From: Nymphaea colorata
Taxonomy: Eukaryota; Streptophyta; Magnoliopsida; Nymphaeales; Nymphaeaceae
Direction of reading: 5' to 3'
Length of the DNA: 64,000 nt
Assembly: GCF_008831285.2 (NCBI RefSeq)
Contig: NC_045141.1
Span: forward strand, 11,640,106-11,704,105
How positions within the stretch are numbered: the stretch's first letter is position 1; each line of letters starts with the position of its first letter. Below the pieces are notes generated by a model that worked only from the letters and a program-made list of their open reading frames with translations, was not told the DNA's origin and searched no databases. Position numbers and translations under genes: made by a program. This document shows, one piece after another, positions 22,219 to 35,158 of this stretch.

Positions 22219-25200
22219 TTATCTTTTCATGAATTGACTTAGTCTTCCCACAACAAAGTTAATATCTGGCCGAGTCACTATCACATAAAGAAGCTTACCA
22301 ATCAACGATCTGTAGAATCGTGAAGCTATCTCTTTGGTGTCATCACCATATAGATAGTGAAGATACTTTCTTTGTGATAACACCACTTCTTTATTACTAC
22401 GAACAACTTCAATGCCAAATAAATACCGTAGTTGGCCAAGATCCATGGTAACAAAGTGTCTTTGTAGAAATTCTTTTGTTAGTGTTACCTTTTGCTCACA
22501 TTTACCTGTCAAAACAATATCATCAACATACATCACTAAGACAACTCTGCTTCTAGATCCTTTCTTGATGAACAACGAATGCTCCACTTGAGACCTCTTA
22601 AAGTTACATTCTAACACAATTTTGGAGAATTTGTAAAACCAAGCACGAGGACTTTGTTTCAAACCATATATAGTTTTCTTCAACCTACACACCTTATCAC
22701 ACTCCCCTAACGTTCAATACTAGGAGGTTGCTGCATATAAACAGTCTCATCGAAATTCTCATATAAGAAAGCATTTTTGACATCCAACTGATATAAGGGC
22801 AAATCATTTTTGACACAATAAGAAGTATAGTCCTCAACTGCCCACAGGAGAGAATGTCTCAAAGAAATCGATGCCATATGTTTGTATATACCTTTTTGCT
22901 ACAAGACAAGCTTTGTAGTGCTTCACTGAGCCATTGGACAGATACTTTATGATGAAGACCCATTTGGAGTCAACGACATCACAATGGGAAGGGGGATCAA
23001 CAAAGTCCCATGTCCCCCATTACAGTAGAGTTTCCATCTCATCCTCTATAGCTTGCTGCCACCTCAGGTCAAGTAATGTTTGCTCGTGACTAGAGGGAAC
23101 AAAGTTCACGAACAAGGCAGACACAAACTGTTGCAGGCACCAACACTATCAGTAGAAACAAACTTAGAAATAGGATGAAGACTACACTATCGTTTGTCTT
23201 TGCGTAAGCAATAGGTAAGTCTAAAGACATTTTAGAAAAAATCCTGAAGAGGAGGACCAATGAGGTCAGGTGTACTTTACATCATGAGAAGCAATTGGTG
23301 GGCAGACATGAACACAAGCACGTCGGCAGGTGTAGACCAGTGGGAGATCATGGAATCTACTTACACTTAGAAAAGAATCACAATGAGTAGACTGAAGGGA
23401 AAATGGTGGTATCGATAAAGGAATAGATGATGACATGTCTGATAGTGGTGAAGTCATTGTCACATAAAATGTGTATTATTTAAAAAACAACGCAAATAAT
23501 ACTCGAGAAGTCAGTCGTATAAAATGGCAATTAAACCCATTTTTTTCCAAAAAACACCAGAAAGGAAAAAGCATGAAAAGAAAATGCTTATTATACATGT
23601 TTTTTGTATTTTTTTATTAATTTTTATTTTTTATAATTTTTAGGATTTATTAATTGTTTTAAATTTTTTAAAAATTTACCGAGATTTTTCTGAGATATTC
23701 TGAGATATACAACTTTGTCGTATTATGCCCAAGAAATTTCTCATCGTATAATACTTGTATATGATATATGTGACAATGGGTGAAGTAGACAGAAAATAAG
23801 GACGTGACTCAAAGAATGTAACATATGTATTGATGTACTGCTTATTAGAGAGTCAAAATAGATATAAACCTTTTAGTTTTTTGGGTAGCCAATGAAAACA
23901 CATTAAATTGATTGAGCACCAAGTTTATCTTTATTGGGGGCTAAGGATGCAAACAAAGCAAGTACACCCAATGACTTTGGGTGGAGAAGAAAACAAGAAT
24001 CTATCTGGATAGAGAAATTGAATAGGAATTTGATTGTCAATAATGATGATGGAAGTTGGTTAATTAGGTAACATACAGTGAAATGACATCACCCCAAAAA
24101 TGAGTTTGAACACAACTATGTAATTGAAGATGTTTACATTCGGCAATGCCATTTTGTTGAGAAGTATGAGGACAAGTAAATTGAGGGCAAATTCCATATT
24201 TGGTGTAAAAGTGCAATAATGTATTGGATTTAAACTCAAGGGCATTATCAGTGCGAATGTTTTTTACAATGGAACCAAACTGAGTCTTTATTTTAATAAT
24301 GAAATTTTTAGGAACAAATAACATCAGACCTATCTTTTAACAAGAACACATGACTAAGATGAGAAAAACATCAACAATAACAAAATAATACTTAAACTTG
24401 GCCCGACTTATCCGGCTAGGCCCCCAAACATGATCATGAGTAAGATAAAAAAAACATGACTAGATGGGCTAATACTGAAAGGGAAACTACTTTGACAGGC
24501 CTCACACTGAAATGACTTTCATACAAAAATATTAGGTATGGCACCATGAAGCTTGGACAATAATGGATGTTCTAGTCGGAGATGCCATTGATATAGGATA
24601 GGCTTTGATAGAGCAGTAGGTGCTACAATCTTCATTAGTTTCGACAATATGTAAACTCTCTTGTGCTCATGGCTACTACTAATCGTCTTCCCAATTTGCC
24701 TGTCTTGAAATAGGCATGAACCAGCATCAAATATAGCTCTACAACACAAATCATTTGTCAAGTGAGTAACAAAGAGATGGAACTAGAGAGTTTCACATCC
24801 CCAACTCCCATAATAGGACAAAGTTTCCCGTTGGCAAATTTAACATGTTAGGTTGTGAAAAGTGATGCAATGATGCAAATAAGTTAGGGTGACTGCAAAA
24901 ATGTTTCGAAGCTCCAGAATCAACAATCCACACGGTACCTGGTTCACGGGAAGTACTACCGACAAATAAAGAAGAATCCATCACACAGTGGAGACAACTG
25001 CAGACGTCATGTCAAGGAGAGAACCCTGGGCCATAAGTTGATCATGCTTTACCTTGCTCATGGTCATAGTAGAGACATTAGGAGTCGTCATGGAAGGAGT
25101 CTCTCCAAGTGGTGTCTTAGCTAGGGCAGTACCTATAGGAATCTGAGAAGTGAAGGGCCCTCTACTACCTGAAGTACTAAATCCTCTGCCTTGAGAAGTG

Positions 25201-25966
25201 AAAGTAGGACGACCATGTTTGTCCCAATACCTATCTTCTAAATGTCTCAATTTTATATAGTATGTACACTGAAATCGCCCTCTACCCCCTACACCATGAC
25301 ATGAGCCTCTTCTCCTTGTGGCATGTCCACGTCCTCCAAACACAACTAAGGCAGCAGCAGAAGCCTCACTCTAGGTTTGAGAGAGAGATACAACCAATCT
25401 ATTGAGTCTATTATATGCTTCAGCAAGATCTCAAAATCTCTACTTCAATAAGCATCTATACTTTAGCTACCTCAAACTTAGGTGATAGACCAGCAAAGAA
25501 CTTTGTCATCATTGTCTGCTCAAAATGAGTCTTGTAGCATGCTTGATAAGAAGGTCGAAGGACCTTCAATTGTTCGTACGCTGCTTTAACTGAAGCAAAG
25601 TATTGAGACAATTTCATAACTCCTCGACTTATAAAATTTTTGAAACATTTTTGTCATGAGAATAAGTCTGTCTCAAAAATGTCTAGGTGTTTGGCAATCA
25701 TGTAGCAAGCAAAGGTAGGAGAAATATTATACTAAACACTAAACAATACTATTATCTTCTTTCTATGTGGTATATCTATCTGCTTTAACAATTGATTCAT
25801 CTTCTTCAATGATGTGGCCTTTTCGATGTGCTATTATAGACATTATGAACATACGTGACCAAATTTCATAGTTGTGATCATCTAATTTCATAGTAGGACC
25901 ATAAAAGAAGAGATTCCCAACAACTTTGTATTCATTATTAGACTCAACCTTATGGTTGCCTGCCAT
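22219..25966 (-). pseudogene. Decayed copia gag-pol of element 3
   Basis: The parts are in order but in different frames with stops between them. Gag N terminus is at 25966-25763 (LDDHNYEIWSRMF). The gag linker and degenerate zinc knuckle are at 25343-24981 (CTYYIKLRHLEDRYW, two cysteines lost). Protease (TVWIVDSGASKHF) is near 24930. GAG-pre-integrase (YQWHLRLEHP) lies at 24761-24519. Integrase (RTDNALEF, QQNGIAECKH with Arg changed) lies at 24324-24064. RT (IYGLKQSPRAWF, YVDDI) lies at 22692-22219. A relic of RNase H continues to about 21960. The element cannot be autonomous. Confidence 0.9.
23447..23786. mobile_element. MITE, CATTGTCACA family, copy 2 (inside copia element 3)
   Basis: A 324-bp AT-rich element (23455-23778) with perfect ends CATTGTCACATA and TATGTGACAATG. 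It is flanked by perfect 8-bp target duplications GGTGAAGT (23447-23454 and 23779-23786). Its interior, read on the minus strand, aligns with copies at 9625 and 57891 (AAAGTTGTATATCTC, CTCGGTAAATTTTT). No coding capacity. It is younger than element 3, since it interrupts it. Confidence 0.88.
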
Positions 25967-26714
25967 ATTAGACTGCTATCCAAGGTCTCTCATGAAACAG
26001 AAAAGACAAAACTACATAGTTGACTAGAATATGCAACAGTAAATAGGTATTTCCCATGGATTGACTCTTAACCAAGCAAATAGCACTTTATAACGTAGAG
26101 GGTTGGTCCACGGCAGATAAAAAACTTGTCATCATAGGTCACTTCTCCTTTGCCATGCCACCAGTTGAGGGCTGATCACATATTCCACATCGACATGATC
26201 AGACTCTTCTAACGCATTGTTCCCATGATCGGCAGGAGGCCACAATACAGAAGACTAGGCAGGGGAGAGAGGAGAGAAGAGAGATGAAGGAACTTAGCAA
26301 GGACTGACCAGCGGCAAGGAAGAAGACGCCTATGATGGTTGACGTGAACTCTGAGCCATGCTGCTCGACTGATATATTTTGGCGTCCATCCAACTTGAAG
26401 ACCAATTAACTACGTTGCATTCACGTCCATTTCAACAAGGCATCGATCTAGGGTTTTGATTTTTTTGTTGAGAAAACCCTAGATTGAGCTCAATAAGTAT
26501 CCAACTTGAAGACCAATTAATTCCGTTTCATTCACGTCCACTTCAACAAGGCATCGATCTAGCGTTTTGATTTTTTTGTTGAGAAAACCCAAGATCGAGT
26601 TCAATAGGTACGATCCAACTGTTTTACCCACAACGATAATAGAAGAAAAGGAAAAGATTGGAACAATGAGAAAGGCGATGGAGAGCAATAGGTGTCAGTC
26701 CCAAAAAAGATTGA

Positions 26715-26726
26715 GTTCTGATACCA
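26715..26726 (-). other. Primer binding site, element 3
   Basis: The minus strand reads TGGTATCAGAAC, one base different from the tRNA-iMet site of elements 1 and 2, directly next to the 5' LTR. Confidence 0.85.
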
Positions 26727-26932
26727 TGTTGCATGAGGCCGAAAGGGAGAAAAGAAGAAGGGGGGAGAGAGAGAGAGAGAGACAAATTTGATACTCATTA
26801 ATCTTCCATAATCCCATGTTAAAGGAGAAATAAACCAACAAATTAGAAAATAAGTCCAAGAATAAAAAAATTATTAATAAAGAGTTGCTCCCAAAACTAT
26901 TAAATATTTAAAACACCACCTATTGCTCAACA
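26727..26932 (-). repeat. 5' LTR of copia element 3
   Basis: 206 bp, starting TGTTGAGCAATA and ending GGCCTCATGCAACA on the minus strand. It contains a (GA)n tract shared with the 3' LTR. It is followed by target duplication ATATA. Confidence 0.92.
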
Positions 26933-26999
26933 ATATACACACAACAATAATATATGATTCAAAAAAACTAAACCACAGTAATATACCATACACAACATA

Positions 27000-29900
27000 G
27001 AAATGCTGCAATCATGCATTTCAGCAAGTGTACACTTGGTGAACATCTTGGCAAGTCCATGAGAACCGGCCGGGAGAAAAAGAGAGAGAGATTCCCCATA
27101 CCTCTCAAGTCTCACCGGTGGATGCTGATGCACGGAGGAAGAGACCTTCAGTTGCAGTTGCCTGTTGGCGAGGAGGAGGAACCTTTTGTTGGTTTGCTGC
27201 ATTGAAGACCGCCCACAAACATCAGTGTGTCGGAAAAGCAATAGATTTCTAAAGCTGTTGGTCAGTTGCTGCTAGCCTGCTGCTGCCTGCACGTGCAGGC
27301 AAAGACGGTGGGTCGGTGACTAGCCACAAACGGGCCAAGATTGAGAGAGCGAGAGATCTGAGAGAGGAGAATGGAGAGAGAGAGAGAGAGAGAAGGCAAG
27401 CTGTTTTGCTTTTTGTTTTTTCAATTTGGAAATAAGGTTTCTCCAAGATGCAGGTAAAAGTTTTCGTTTAAAAGAAAGATAATCGAGTCGAGTTCCATCG
27501 ACTCCAACTTGACTCGTTTACAAACTTGAGAACTCTCACTTTTTCCGGATTCAGGATGTTCCTTGAACTCAAGGAGAATGTAGCTGACTGCATATGGCTA
27601 TTAAAATGACAGTAAACCCATTTAGAGGCTTGGTTTTAGCATCATAACTGTACAAGAAAACTTGGTTTGACTCAAAATCTAGGTTTGTAACACACAGTGA
27701 GTCGCCATGTAAACTGGTGATCGATTCAGGTTTCAAACTCCACAATTTTTGTGTGATGCACCCATGGTCCCAAGAGCCGCTGGTGTTTCCAATCTAGAAA
27801 ACGTTGGTGCCTTCTAGAGATGACTCCAGCCCATACCAACTGCTTGCCTTCAAGCTTCCATTAACTGTTTGCCTTCTAATTATACAGACACAGCCCAGAA
27901 CAAAGTAAGAAAAGGCACACACTTGAACATAACTCTCAAGAAAAAGAAAAGAAGTGGAATATGAGACTCTCTCTCTCTTTCTCTCTCTTCTTGCTCCTCC
28001 CCATAAGTCATGAACTGGAGAAATAAAGTTAAGAGATAGATAATCAAGAAAAGCAGATAAGGGTCAATAGCACTTCTTTTCTCTCATTTATCCCAAGAAA
28101 ACTATTTTCTGTGAAGTCAGAAAAAGCATCACTTCACCATTTATTTTTAATATGCAAGAGGGACTGATAGTATTTTCTAGTAAAATAGAAGAGACTTGTC
28201 ATCTTGTTCTGTTTATCCACCTCATGAAGAGAATGGAGCAAAAGGACGCCACATGATCGCACCTCATGTGGGTAGAGATCAAGTCACCATTCTAAGAGCC
28301 CTCTATATGCATTGCCACTGTTACTCTCATCAGTAACCTACCCTACGCAGCAATAAAATCACTTCATCTGTGTTCACTCATCTGGGTTTGTTATTGTACG
28401 TACATCAGTAAACTAACAAGTATGCATAAGCAGATGTGTGGTTCGATTTAGCAAGTGACCCGATCTTGATTCCACCTCACGTTAGCAGTAATGCTCATGG
28501 AATATAAGCTGCTGCTAGTGAGGCCATCACATTTTCTAACTGAAAGCACGGTCCATCTACATGTTCAACTGCCACAAGCTCCTACCTAAGCACCATCCTT
28601 CAAATGACCTACTCTGCCCACTGTTGCTGAAGACCCTTTTGCCAAGAGATGACATGTAAAGTTGCTGCTGAGAAGTGTGAAATCATTTTGCAAGAGTTGG
28701 AGTCGCTCCCGTTGAACATCCTTCTTCACAGGCTCACCTGACTCACCCCACATGACCTGTTTGTGCCTGACCGGCCAACTGCTCCATCATGTCTGCAGCC
28801 GTGCTTGCAGCACTTTCCACTGCCATATAAGCAGGCATTTTGCTTCCACTGCGCAGTGGCTTATGCCCAGGTTATAGGTGCATAGCAGACCTCGTTCGGC
28901 CTAAATACATCACCAACATTGTAGCAAAACCCCACAATGCGTCACAAACCAAGCCATATCACATCAACACCTACGGAGCGTACTCCACTGCTTAACTTCC
29001 ACATCTTACACATATTATGGTCATCTTGCCCAGTTTAAATGCCTCAGCCCACAATCACAACCCCATTAATGAAATTCTAAGTTATTTACAAATGCTATTG
29101 CTTTTGCCACGTATATCCATTCATTTTATGTACAATTTTGAAAATAATCCAGGTCCACCGTCCACCACCATTATCAAAGAAAGCAAAAGCTGCTTCCAGA
29201 ACCAAATCACCCTCTTGAGTTTTGGCCAGTCAAGAAGATCCCAAGGGAGCCCTCCAGGGCTTCTCATCGAATAGATGTCCTCCTTTCCTCACTAGCGCCT
29301 GTGAATTGTACAGCTAGGAATTCATTTTAATAATTTTCATCCCTGGAAATAAAGGAACACAAAGATGGAAAGCATCAGCAACAAGCCCTGAACAGTTTCG
29401 TTACCATTCTTTCTCAGGGTTTTGCAATAAAAAAGGATTTATGCTGGGCATTTAACAACTTACTAGTTCAATCATTTTATGGCTACTTAGTTCTGCCGTG
29501 AAGTAAAAACTTCATCCACATCAAGACGATCAACAGTATTGATTTGCTACACCAACAAACAAGCTTCCAGTTCTTTCCAGCCACACTTTCTACCCATCAT
29601 TAATAAGCCTCCATTCTTTCCAGCCATATTTCTAAGCAAGCGAAATGGGGAAACCATACCAAAAATGGTGAAAAGAAGAAACCGTACCAAAAAACATGCC
29701 GATGCATTCCTCTTTTTCTCATCTCTGTTGCCAACATGAGCTACCTAGGATCAAATTGTCTTTCCATTTTTCTGCGCAAAATTCAACCATGGTAATCACA
29801 TACATGTCCCATGCTGTCATTCTGTGCAGAAAAACAAAGAACATGTGAGGCAGCACAAACCCTTAAATCCTTCAGCTATCATCGTACAAATTCTCAACAA

Positions 29901-30950
29901 GCACCCTCCGGCCCAAAACTATAGCACTAGGGGCAGTCCTAATGCCCAGATATCCTAAATCCTACCTACAGAAGTTCCAGCTTTTTGTAGCAATGCAAGT
30001 ACAGAACAGGCACACTGAAAACTACAACGCCGTCTTAACCCTCTACACCATTGAAAAACTTCCATTCCCATAAAATGACGACAGATGAGATTCTTAATGT
30101 TTCCAAGATCACCTCAGTGCAGTAATCAGCAGCTGATAATTCTTTACGTTATGCAGTAGTATAAACAGAAGGGCACATACTACTTAGCAGCCAGTCCTGT
30201 GTCTGGATGCCAAAGATACTAAGAGTCTAAGATACCCTGCTCATCTAACCAGTACTCTTTCTCCAAACAGCTGAAGAACCAGCAGATCAATTCTTTCAGA
30301 TGGTAGACTGGGTGTTTTCGTATTTTGCATCCAGAACAAAATAACAAGAAAAACCAACCTGGTATGAATGGTCTCATAGGGAAGGAAAACAGCAAAAGAA
30401 CAGCCATCCTATCTGCATGCCGCCACATACACAATTTTGAGAAAAGAAGTCCAAATTTCATAGAAGAATAACTCAATGAACATCACAAATTGTTTGCACC
30501 AACAATAGAGAAATTATTCGTTCTAATCTCTAGTTATCACAAGTTATTCACTATTGCAGGATAGTGCACAATAAACACCTGTCTATCTGCTGGTAACTTC
30601 CAATAAAAAGCTTGCCAGGAGTTAGGCTACCACCCGTCTATTATGAAAGAATGAAATTAATTACTAGCGTTCAATTAGTGTTTTTCTTCTATGAGCTTAA
30701 AAATCTGCAAGTACTACCATCTTGTAAAGAATCAAAATTTTCTCTTGGACCCGCTTAAATCTTTGAAGATCAATTGAAAATTAAAAGACAAATAGACATA
30801 CTAAAAGTTTGCACGAGAGGATACAAAAAACTGCAGGTATAAAGAAGAGAAGGAATAAAAGGAAAATTCCATAACTAGAGTGGGACAAACTTGCTTTTCA
30901 TTTCCATAAGTGTACAATGGAGATAGAATGGAGATTCATGACTGCAAATA
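27000..30950. other. Intergenic sequence, no gene recognised
   Basis: No supported gene. It contains GAGTCGAGTT repeats near 27480 and short pyrimidine tracts (27966-27990). Some minus-strand stretches (28560-28860 and 29155-29290) have coding-like composition but many stops and no recognised family. They may be decayed genes, or spliced 3' sequence of the CAF1 transcript. Confidence 0.4.
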
Positions 30951-31036
30951 TGAGTAACACTTACAACACTATGTTTTTCTCTTTTCATGGTTTTTTCTGT
31001 GCATATCCTTTCCGCGTGCCTCATTATTATCATTTC

Positions 31037-31855
31037 TCAATGCCCATTTTCTACTCCCAAGCCGTACAATACGCCAGCGTATTTTTCGGTCGACCCATTA
31101 AAGAATGACTCCTTCAGCTTCCTGAACGTACATGAAGTTAGCAGGCTATCGGACCCCGCCTGATGGCAGATGCCGATTCTCTCCACATCCAACAATTCAG
31201 CAAGCTTGTTGAGTCCTCCGTGGAGGCTGTTACAGAATTTCATCAAGTGTTTGATGTCGTAGACGGTCGGAAAATACATCTTAATCAGGTTGAAGAATCC
31301 CGCCTGCGTCTCCGGCAGGTTCTGACAAGTCAAGAGCTTGAGCAAGTACCCGAAATCATACCCGCTGTGGAAGGTGACCCAATGAACAGAATCGTTAAGA
31401 ACGATTCCAGATGACATGAGAAGCTCCGCGAACCTCTGCGCGTCCACCCCCTTGTCATTGTTCTTCTTGAAGTCGATGCCGCTCTGTCGGAGAAGCTCGA
31501 TAGAATCGTTGGCATAGACGTCCTCGGCTACATTAAACTCCCGGAAGTTAAACTGCCAGATGCAGAATCGATCGGTGCCGCAGGTCGGAAGGTTGCCAGA
31601 GTCGTCGGAGAAGGTAAGGCCCAACTGGATCAGCTTGAGCAGGTCAACGTTCGCTTTTAGGGTCTTGTAGTGGTATTCCGAGCTCGTCTTGAAGTTGCCC
31701 ACTGGACGGAGAACAATGCCGGGAAATTCTGTGTCCATGGCGATGTAAGGATAGTCATCAACAATCTCCCTAATTAATGCGAACTCATCCTCCAGATTAT
31801 CCGCCCAGACCTCGCGGATATGGATCGAATCATTTTTTGGAAGGATCGACATAAT
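31037..31855 (-). CDS. CAF1: CAF1/POP2 deadenylase, CCR4-NOT catalytic subunit
   Basis: An intronless CDS of 272 residues, the usual plant CAF1 size. CAF1 is a DEDDh 3'-5' exoribonuclease that shortens mRNA poly(A) tails within the CCR4-NOT complex, in cytoplasm and P bodies. Counting from the chosen start, all five catalytic residues are present: Asp41 and Glu43 (AMDTEFPG), Asp167 ([10 protein letters not shown]), His231 and Asp236 ([11 protein letters not shown]). The frame also contains a Met 9 codons upstream (31882). MSILPKND is preferred because it matches the conserved plant N terminus and because a 3' splice-like site (TTTCCTAG/G) ends at 31883, implying a 5' UTR intron. No lesion seen. 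Several CAF1 paralogues exist in plants, so the exact orthologue is not assigned. Confidence 0.95.
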   Translation of the reverse strand: MMSILPKNDSIHIREVWADNLEDEFALIREIVDDYPYIAMDTEFPGIVLRPVGNFKTSSEYHYKTLKANVDLLKLIQLGLTFSDDSGNLPTCGTDRFCIWQFNFREFNVAEDVYANDSIELLRQSGIDFKKNNDKGVDAQRFAELLMSSGIVLNDSVHWVTFHSGYDFGYLLKLLTCQNLPETQAGFFNLIKMYFPTVYDIKHLMKFCNSLHGGLNKLAELLDVERIGICHQAGSDSLLTSCTFRKLKESFFNGSTEKYAGVLYGLGVENGH

Positions 31856-32225
31856 CCACCACAAAAGCCCCCCAACCCCCACCTAGGAAATGGAAAGAAC
31901 ACACAGCAAAAACAGATAAAGGAGAAAAGAGGTCCGCCCAAATACCGCAAGTAAAAAAGGAAACAGAAGCAAGCAGATCCAAAGAGGGGACAAAGGAATC
32001 AGGACGCAATCTCAGCGAGATGGAAAACCCTAACCCCTAACCCAAGATCAGAAAATGATTAGAAATCCTACCACTCCCCGAAGATACCCTAGAAGAACCA
32101 GAGATCCTGTGGCGGAGAAAAAGAGCGGAAAGGTCACAAGGAAAACCCTAGATCCTACGACAAGGAACCACCGGAATCATGGCGGTGGAGTTTTGAGACG
32201 GAAACAAAAGAGAAAGAGGGGGAGA
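31856..32225 (-). other. CAF1 5' untranslated region with probable intron
   Basis: On the minus strand, a likely 5' UTR exon contains CTAGGGTTTTCC. A possible donor, GTAGGATTT, lies near 32077, and an acceptor TTTCCTAG at 31883-31890 precedes the coding exon. 5' UTR introns are known in plant CAF1 genes. The donor is the weaker part of the call. Confidence 0.5.
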
Positions 32226-32249
32226 GAGAAAGGAAGAGATGATTGAGGA

Positions 32250-32256
32250 CTATATA
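32250..32256 (-). promoter_or_regulatory. Probable TATA box of CAF1
   Basis: TATATAG on the minus strand about 395 bp upstream of the start codon, followed by a GA/CT-rich leader. Start of transcription would be near 32220. Motif and position only. Confidence 0.45.
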
Positions 32257-34880
32257 CTTTATCTTCCCACTGGCAGATTTTTGAACCATTTTCCATTTTT
32301 TTTTTTCCTTTTTCAGAAATGGTGTTTGGTGCAGCAAGAAAGAGGAAGTGGCGCCCGTTGTTTTTATCCTTCTAAGATGAGCACTTGTTCTAACCAAACA
32401 CGTGACTCATCAATAATATTAGTCACAATATTCACCCATTTAACTATTACCAGGAATTTGAAGTCGATTTAATACAAAAAGTTAATTTACTTAATAGCTC
32501 AAACTGGAACTAGACACTAATTAAAGTAATTTCTAATTTATTGTTTCTCCATGCCTACAATCACCTCCATAAATGAAGTTGGAAATTATCACCAGTCATT
32601 TACCAGCCAAAGGGCCTTCAACTGTATTATTATCAAAAACAATTTTTAAATCAAATTGAAAAGCCTAATTATGTGTTTCTAATTTAAAAAACTATAAAAG
32701 TTAAAAATTGTTCATAATTAAAAAAGCAATTGCCGTGGCCTCACGATCCACAGACAAGTGCTTTTAACTTCAGTACAGGTCTTCCAAATATTTACTTTTG
32801 ATGGGAATTCCTCAAGGATTGGGATAAGATAGACGTGGACATACATTTATTTGAGACTATCCATGTGCAACTTAAAATTTGACATAAGTAAGCATGATCA
32901 GAACCTCCTTCCTTTATTTTTGTCAGAATCAATGGCTGCCTTCTCCTTTTTCTTCTTCGCCTTAACTCTTTCTCTCTCTCTCTCTCTTTCTTCCACATTG
33001 CTTCACTAAACCTTGACCTCCCCAAGTTCAAAGAGGCAGTAATGCAATTTGGGCATATTTCTTTTCAATGACGATCGCTTCTCTTCGTCTGATGCGGCCA
33101 TTAGGATCACTACTGGATCATCTCCGAGCTCCGGCCGTGTTGTTCTCCACGTGAGCCCCACCGAGAGATGTTCTGTGGGGAATCCAAGCTCCTCTTTCCT
33201 TCTTCTCCTCCTTTCTCGGCACCTGTTTTTTACGTCATGAGGGGGAAAATCAGTGAATTGCCTCGAATCGCCTGATTCTTTTTCGATTTGGGCTATCCAT
33301 GCAAAAAACAGCCAATAATCGGCCTTTGAAGCAAATTGAAAGGGAGATGATTTCAATCGATCTTAACGGCACTAATATTAACCTCCTTTTGGATTCAGTT
33401 TGCCAAATTCATATTTTTCCATTCCATGTTCAGCAAAAATGGTCATAACTTTATGTGGTTTTGAGTCTACTGCTACAGCATATCAAACTATCCATGTAAA
33501 GATATTGGCTATTTCAATTATGTATGTTTTACCGTGCTTAGTCTACAAACATATTTTGGAGTTGAGTTTTCGCAAAACATAGTGTGTGGATGTATCTCAT
33601 GTTTAAAATCCTAAAAATCAACATCAAATATGCTGCTTTGATGTATAAACCATATTATAATGACCTCTTAGGCAGTTTACCTTTTTGAACTCATAAAATG
33701 TGATGTGTGTTCGAACGACATCAAAGAAGACGCTGCAGGCTCAAAGAGTGTCACCTTTTTATCAACTTGATCCAGATTAGTCTGAAGGCATTGGACATTT
33801 ATTTATGAATGTTGGAGTTGCTCTTTTCATAAAAGTGCTTCATTTTTATGTAAAGAATACCATTCGCTTCCTGCTTTGGTTGATCTCTCACCATGTGATC
33901 CTCCTTGCGCTTGCTCCCTTATAAGTTACATCCCAAAGCAGTCTCGTTACCATCGCCACTGGCCTAAGTGCATGGCTGCCAGCCGGTCATGTATTCTATA
34001 CATTGGTCTGCCATGGAAATGATATGTTGATAACTAAACGCAAGTATGATACAACTAAATTAGTCAAGCCAAGTGTCTATAAATGAAAACTGGGTAAATG
34101 AACTTCTAAGTTGGTTAGAGTCATGAAGTAGTCAAGTACTAAAACGCAGGATTAACTGTTTAATTCGACTACAAGTTACACTGGAAACACACAATTGAGA
34201 TAAGACAGGGGAATCTAGTTGCAGCTCATGGCATTCCTATGGTTGTTTTAGAGGTAAAAAATTCTCCAAAATAATCCACCCACGATTACAGGAGATCTCT
34301 TCATAAGGAAGGCGTCCATTATGAGTTAATCACCCTAAGATTAGTTTGCGGAAACACCCGCACTTGGGTGAAGCACATACTAAAAATATTATCGCAAACT
34401 CATGCAAACGTAAACACAAACAGAGGAGCTGCTCCTCGGTAACAGTCCACACCTAAATTACGTAAGTACATTGGCAATAACGCTCTTGATGGTCTACCCA
34501 TAAAGAATGAGGCTCCAGGAACAAGTTATGCAGGATTAGTTTCTTTAAATTTGGTATCTGACCAAGTTATAAGATGCCATTGTTATTTTGGGTTCTGTTT
34601 AAAGTTTTTCTAGTTTCTGTAATTATTTCCTACAAATCCACAATATTGTGTACATACACACACATATAACACCAACATGCTGGCTGGGACCCAGATGAGA
34701 TGAATGTTGGCTTGACAAGAGTCTGAATAACAAGGGAGCAAATCTAACAGTTAACGATGGAAAGTAAACATGGCACTAGCTAAGCCAAGTAAACTGCCAT
34801 CATTGGAAGAGTGCAGACACAAAGCGGTTAATCTTAGCATCTCATCAGCCTTAGTCATAGCATCCCATCAATGGTAATTC
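32257..34880. other. Intergenic sequence
   Basis: Mostly AT-rich with no recognised gene. A GC-richer island at 33006-33356 holds a 116-codon minus-strand open frame of basic, unrecognised sequence (contains RRRRRK and DDPVVILMAAS). It is the only plausible small hypothetical gene here, and the evidence is weak. Confidence 0.4.
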
Positions 34881-35158
34881 ATTTGGGGATTCTTCTTTCT
34901 TTCAGAAGCAGTGCAGGAATAAGTTACAGGAAAATATCAAAACACTATTCTGAAAAAGCTGAAGTCTACCAACAGGCTCAGGTGGCCTAAACTGTTAATC
35001 GAGAGAACATTGAAAATAAAGGAATTAATCTTTGAGAGCATCACGGATGCCCTTCATTATGGTATCCTAAAAGTTACTTATTTCAAGATTCCTTTCCTTT
35101 CACCCTGGAAGTGTAGGGATAAATACAGGAGCACATCAGAACATCATCCTGGAAGAGG

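Larger units (their letters stand above)
21423..26932 (-). mobile_element. Ty1/copia LTR retrotransposon, element 3 (complete but decayed)
   Basis: A 5510-bp element on the minus strand. The 5' LTR is 26727-26932 and the 3' LTR is 21423-21626. The primer binding site is at 26715-26726 and the polypurine tract (GAGGGGGAGGGG on minus) about 21625-21638. Both flanks carry ATATA (21418-21422 and 26933-26937), a 5-bp target duplication. The LTRs differ by several substitutions and small indels and the coding region is broken, so the insertion is much older than elements 1 and 2. A MITE sits inside it at 23455-23778. Confidence 0.93.

Noticed and set aside
21107-27563. GGATGTTC at 21107 and 27556 as an 8-bp target duplication
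   Set aside because: The sequences inside these repeats are not inverted copies of each other, so the match is probably chance.
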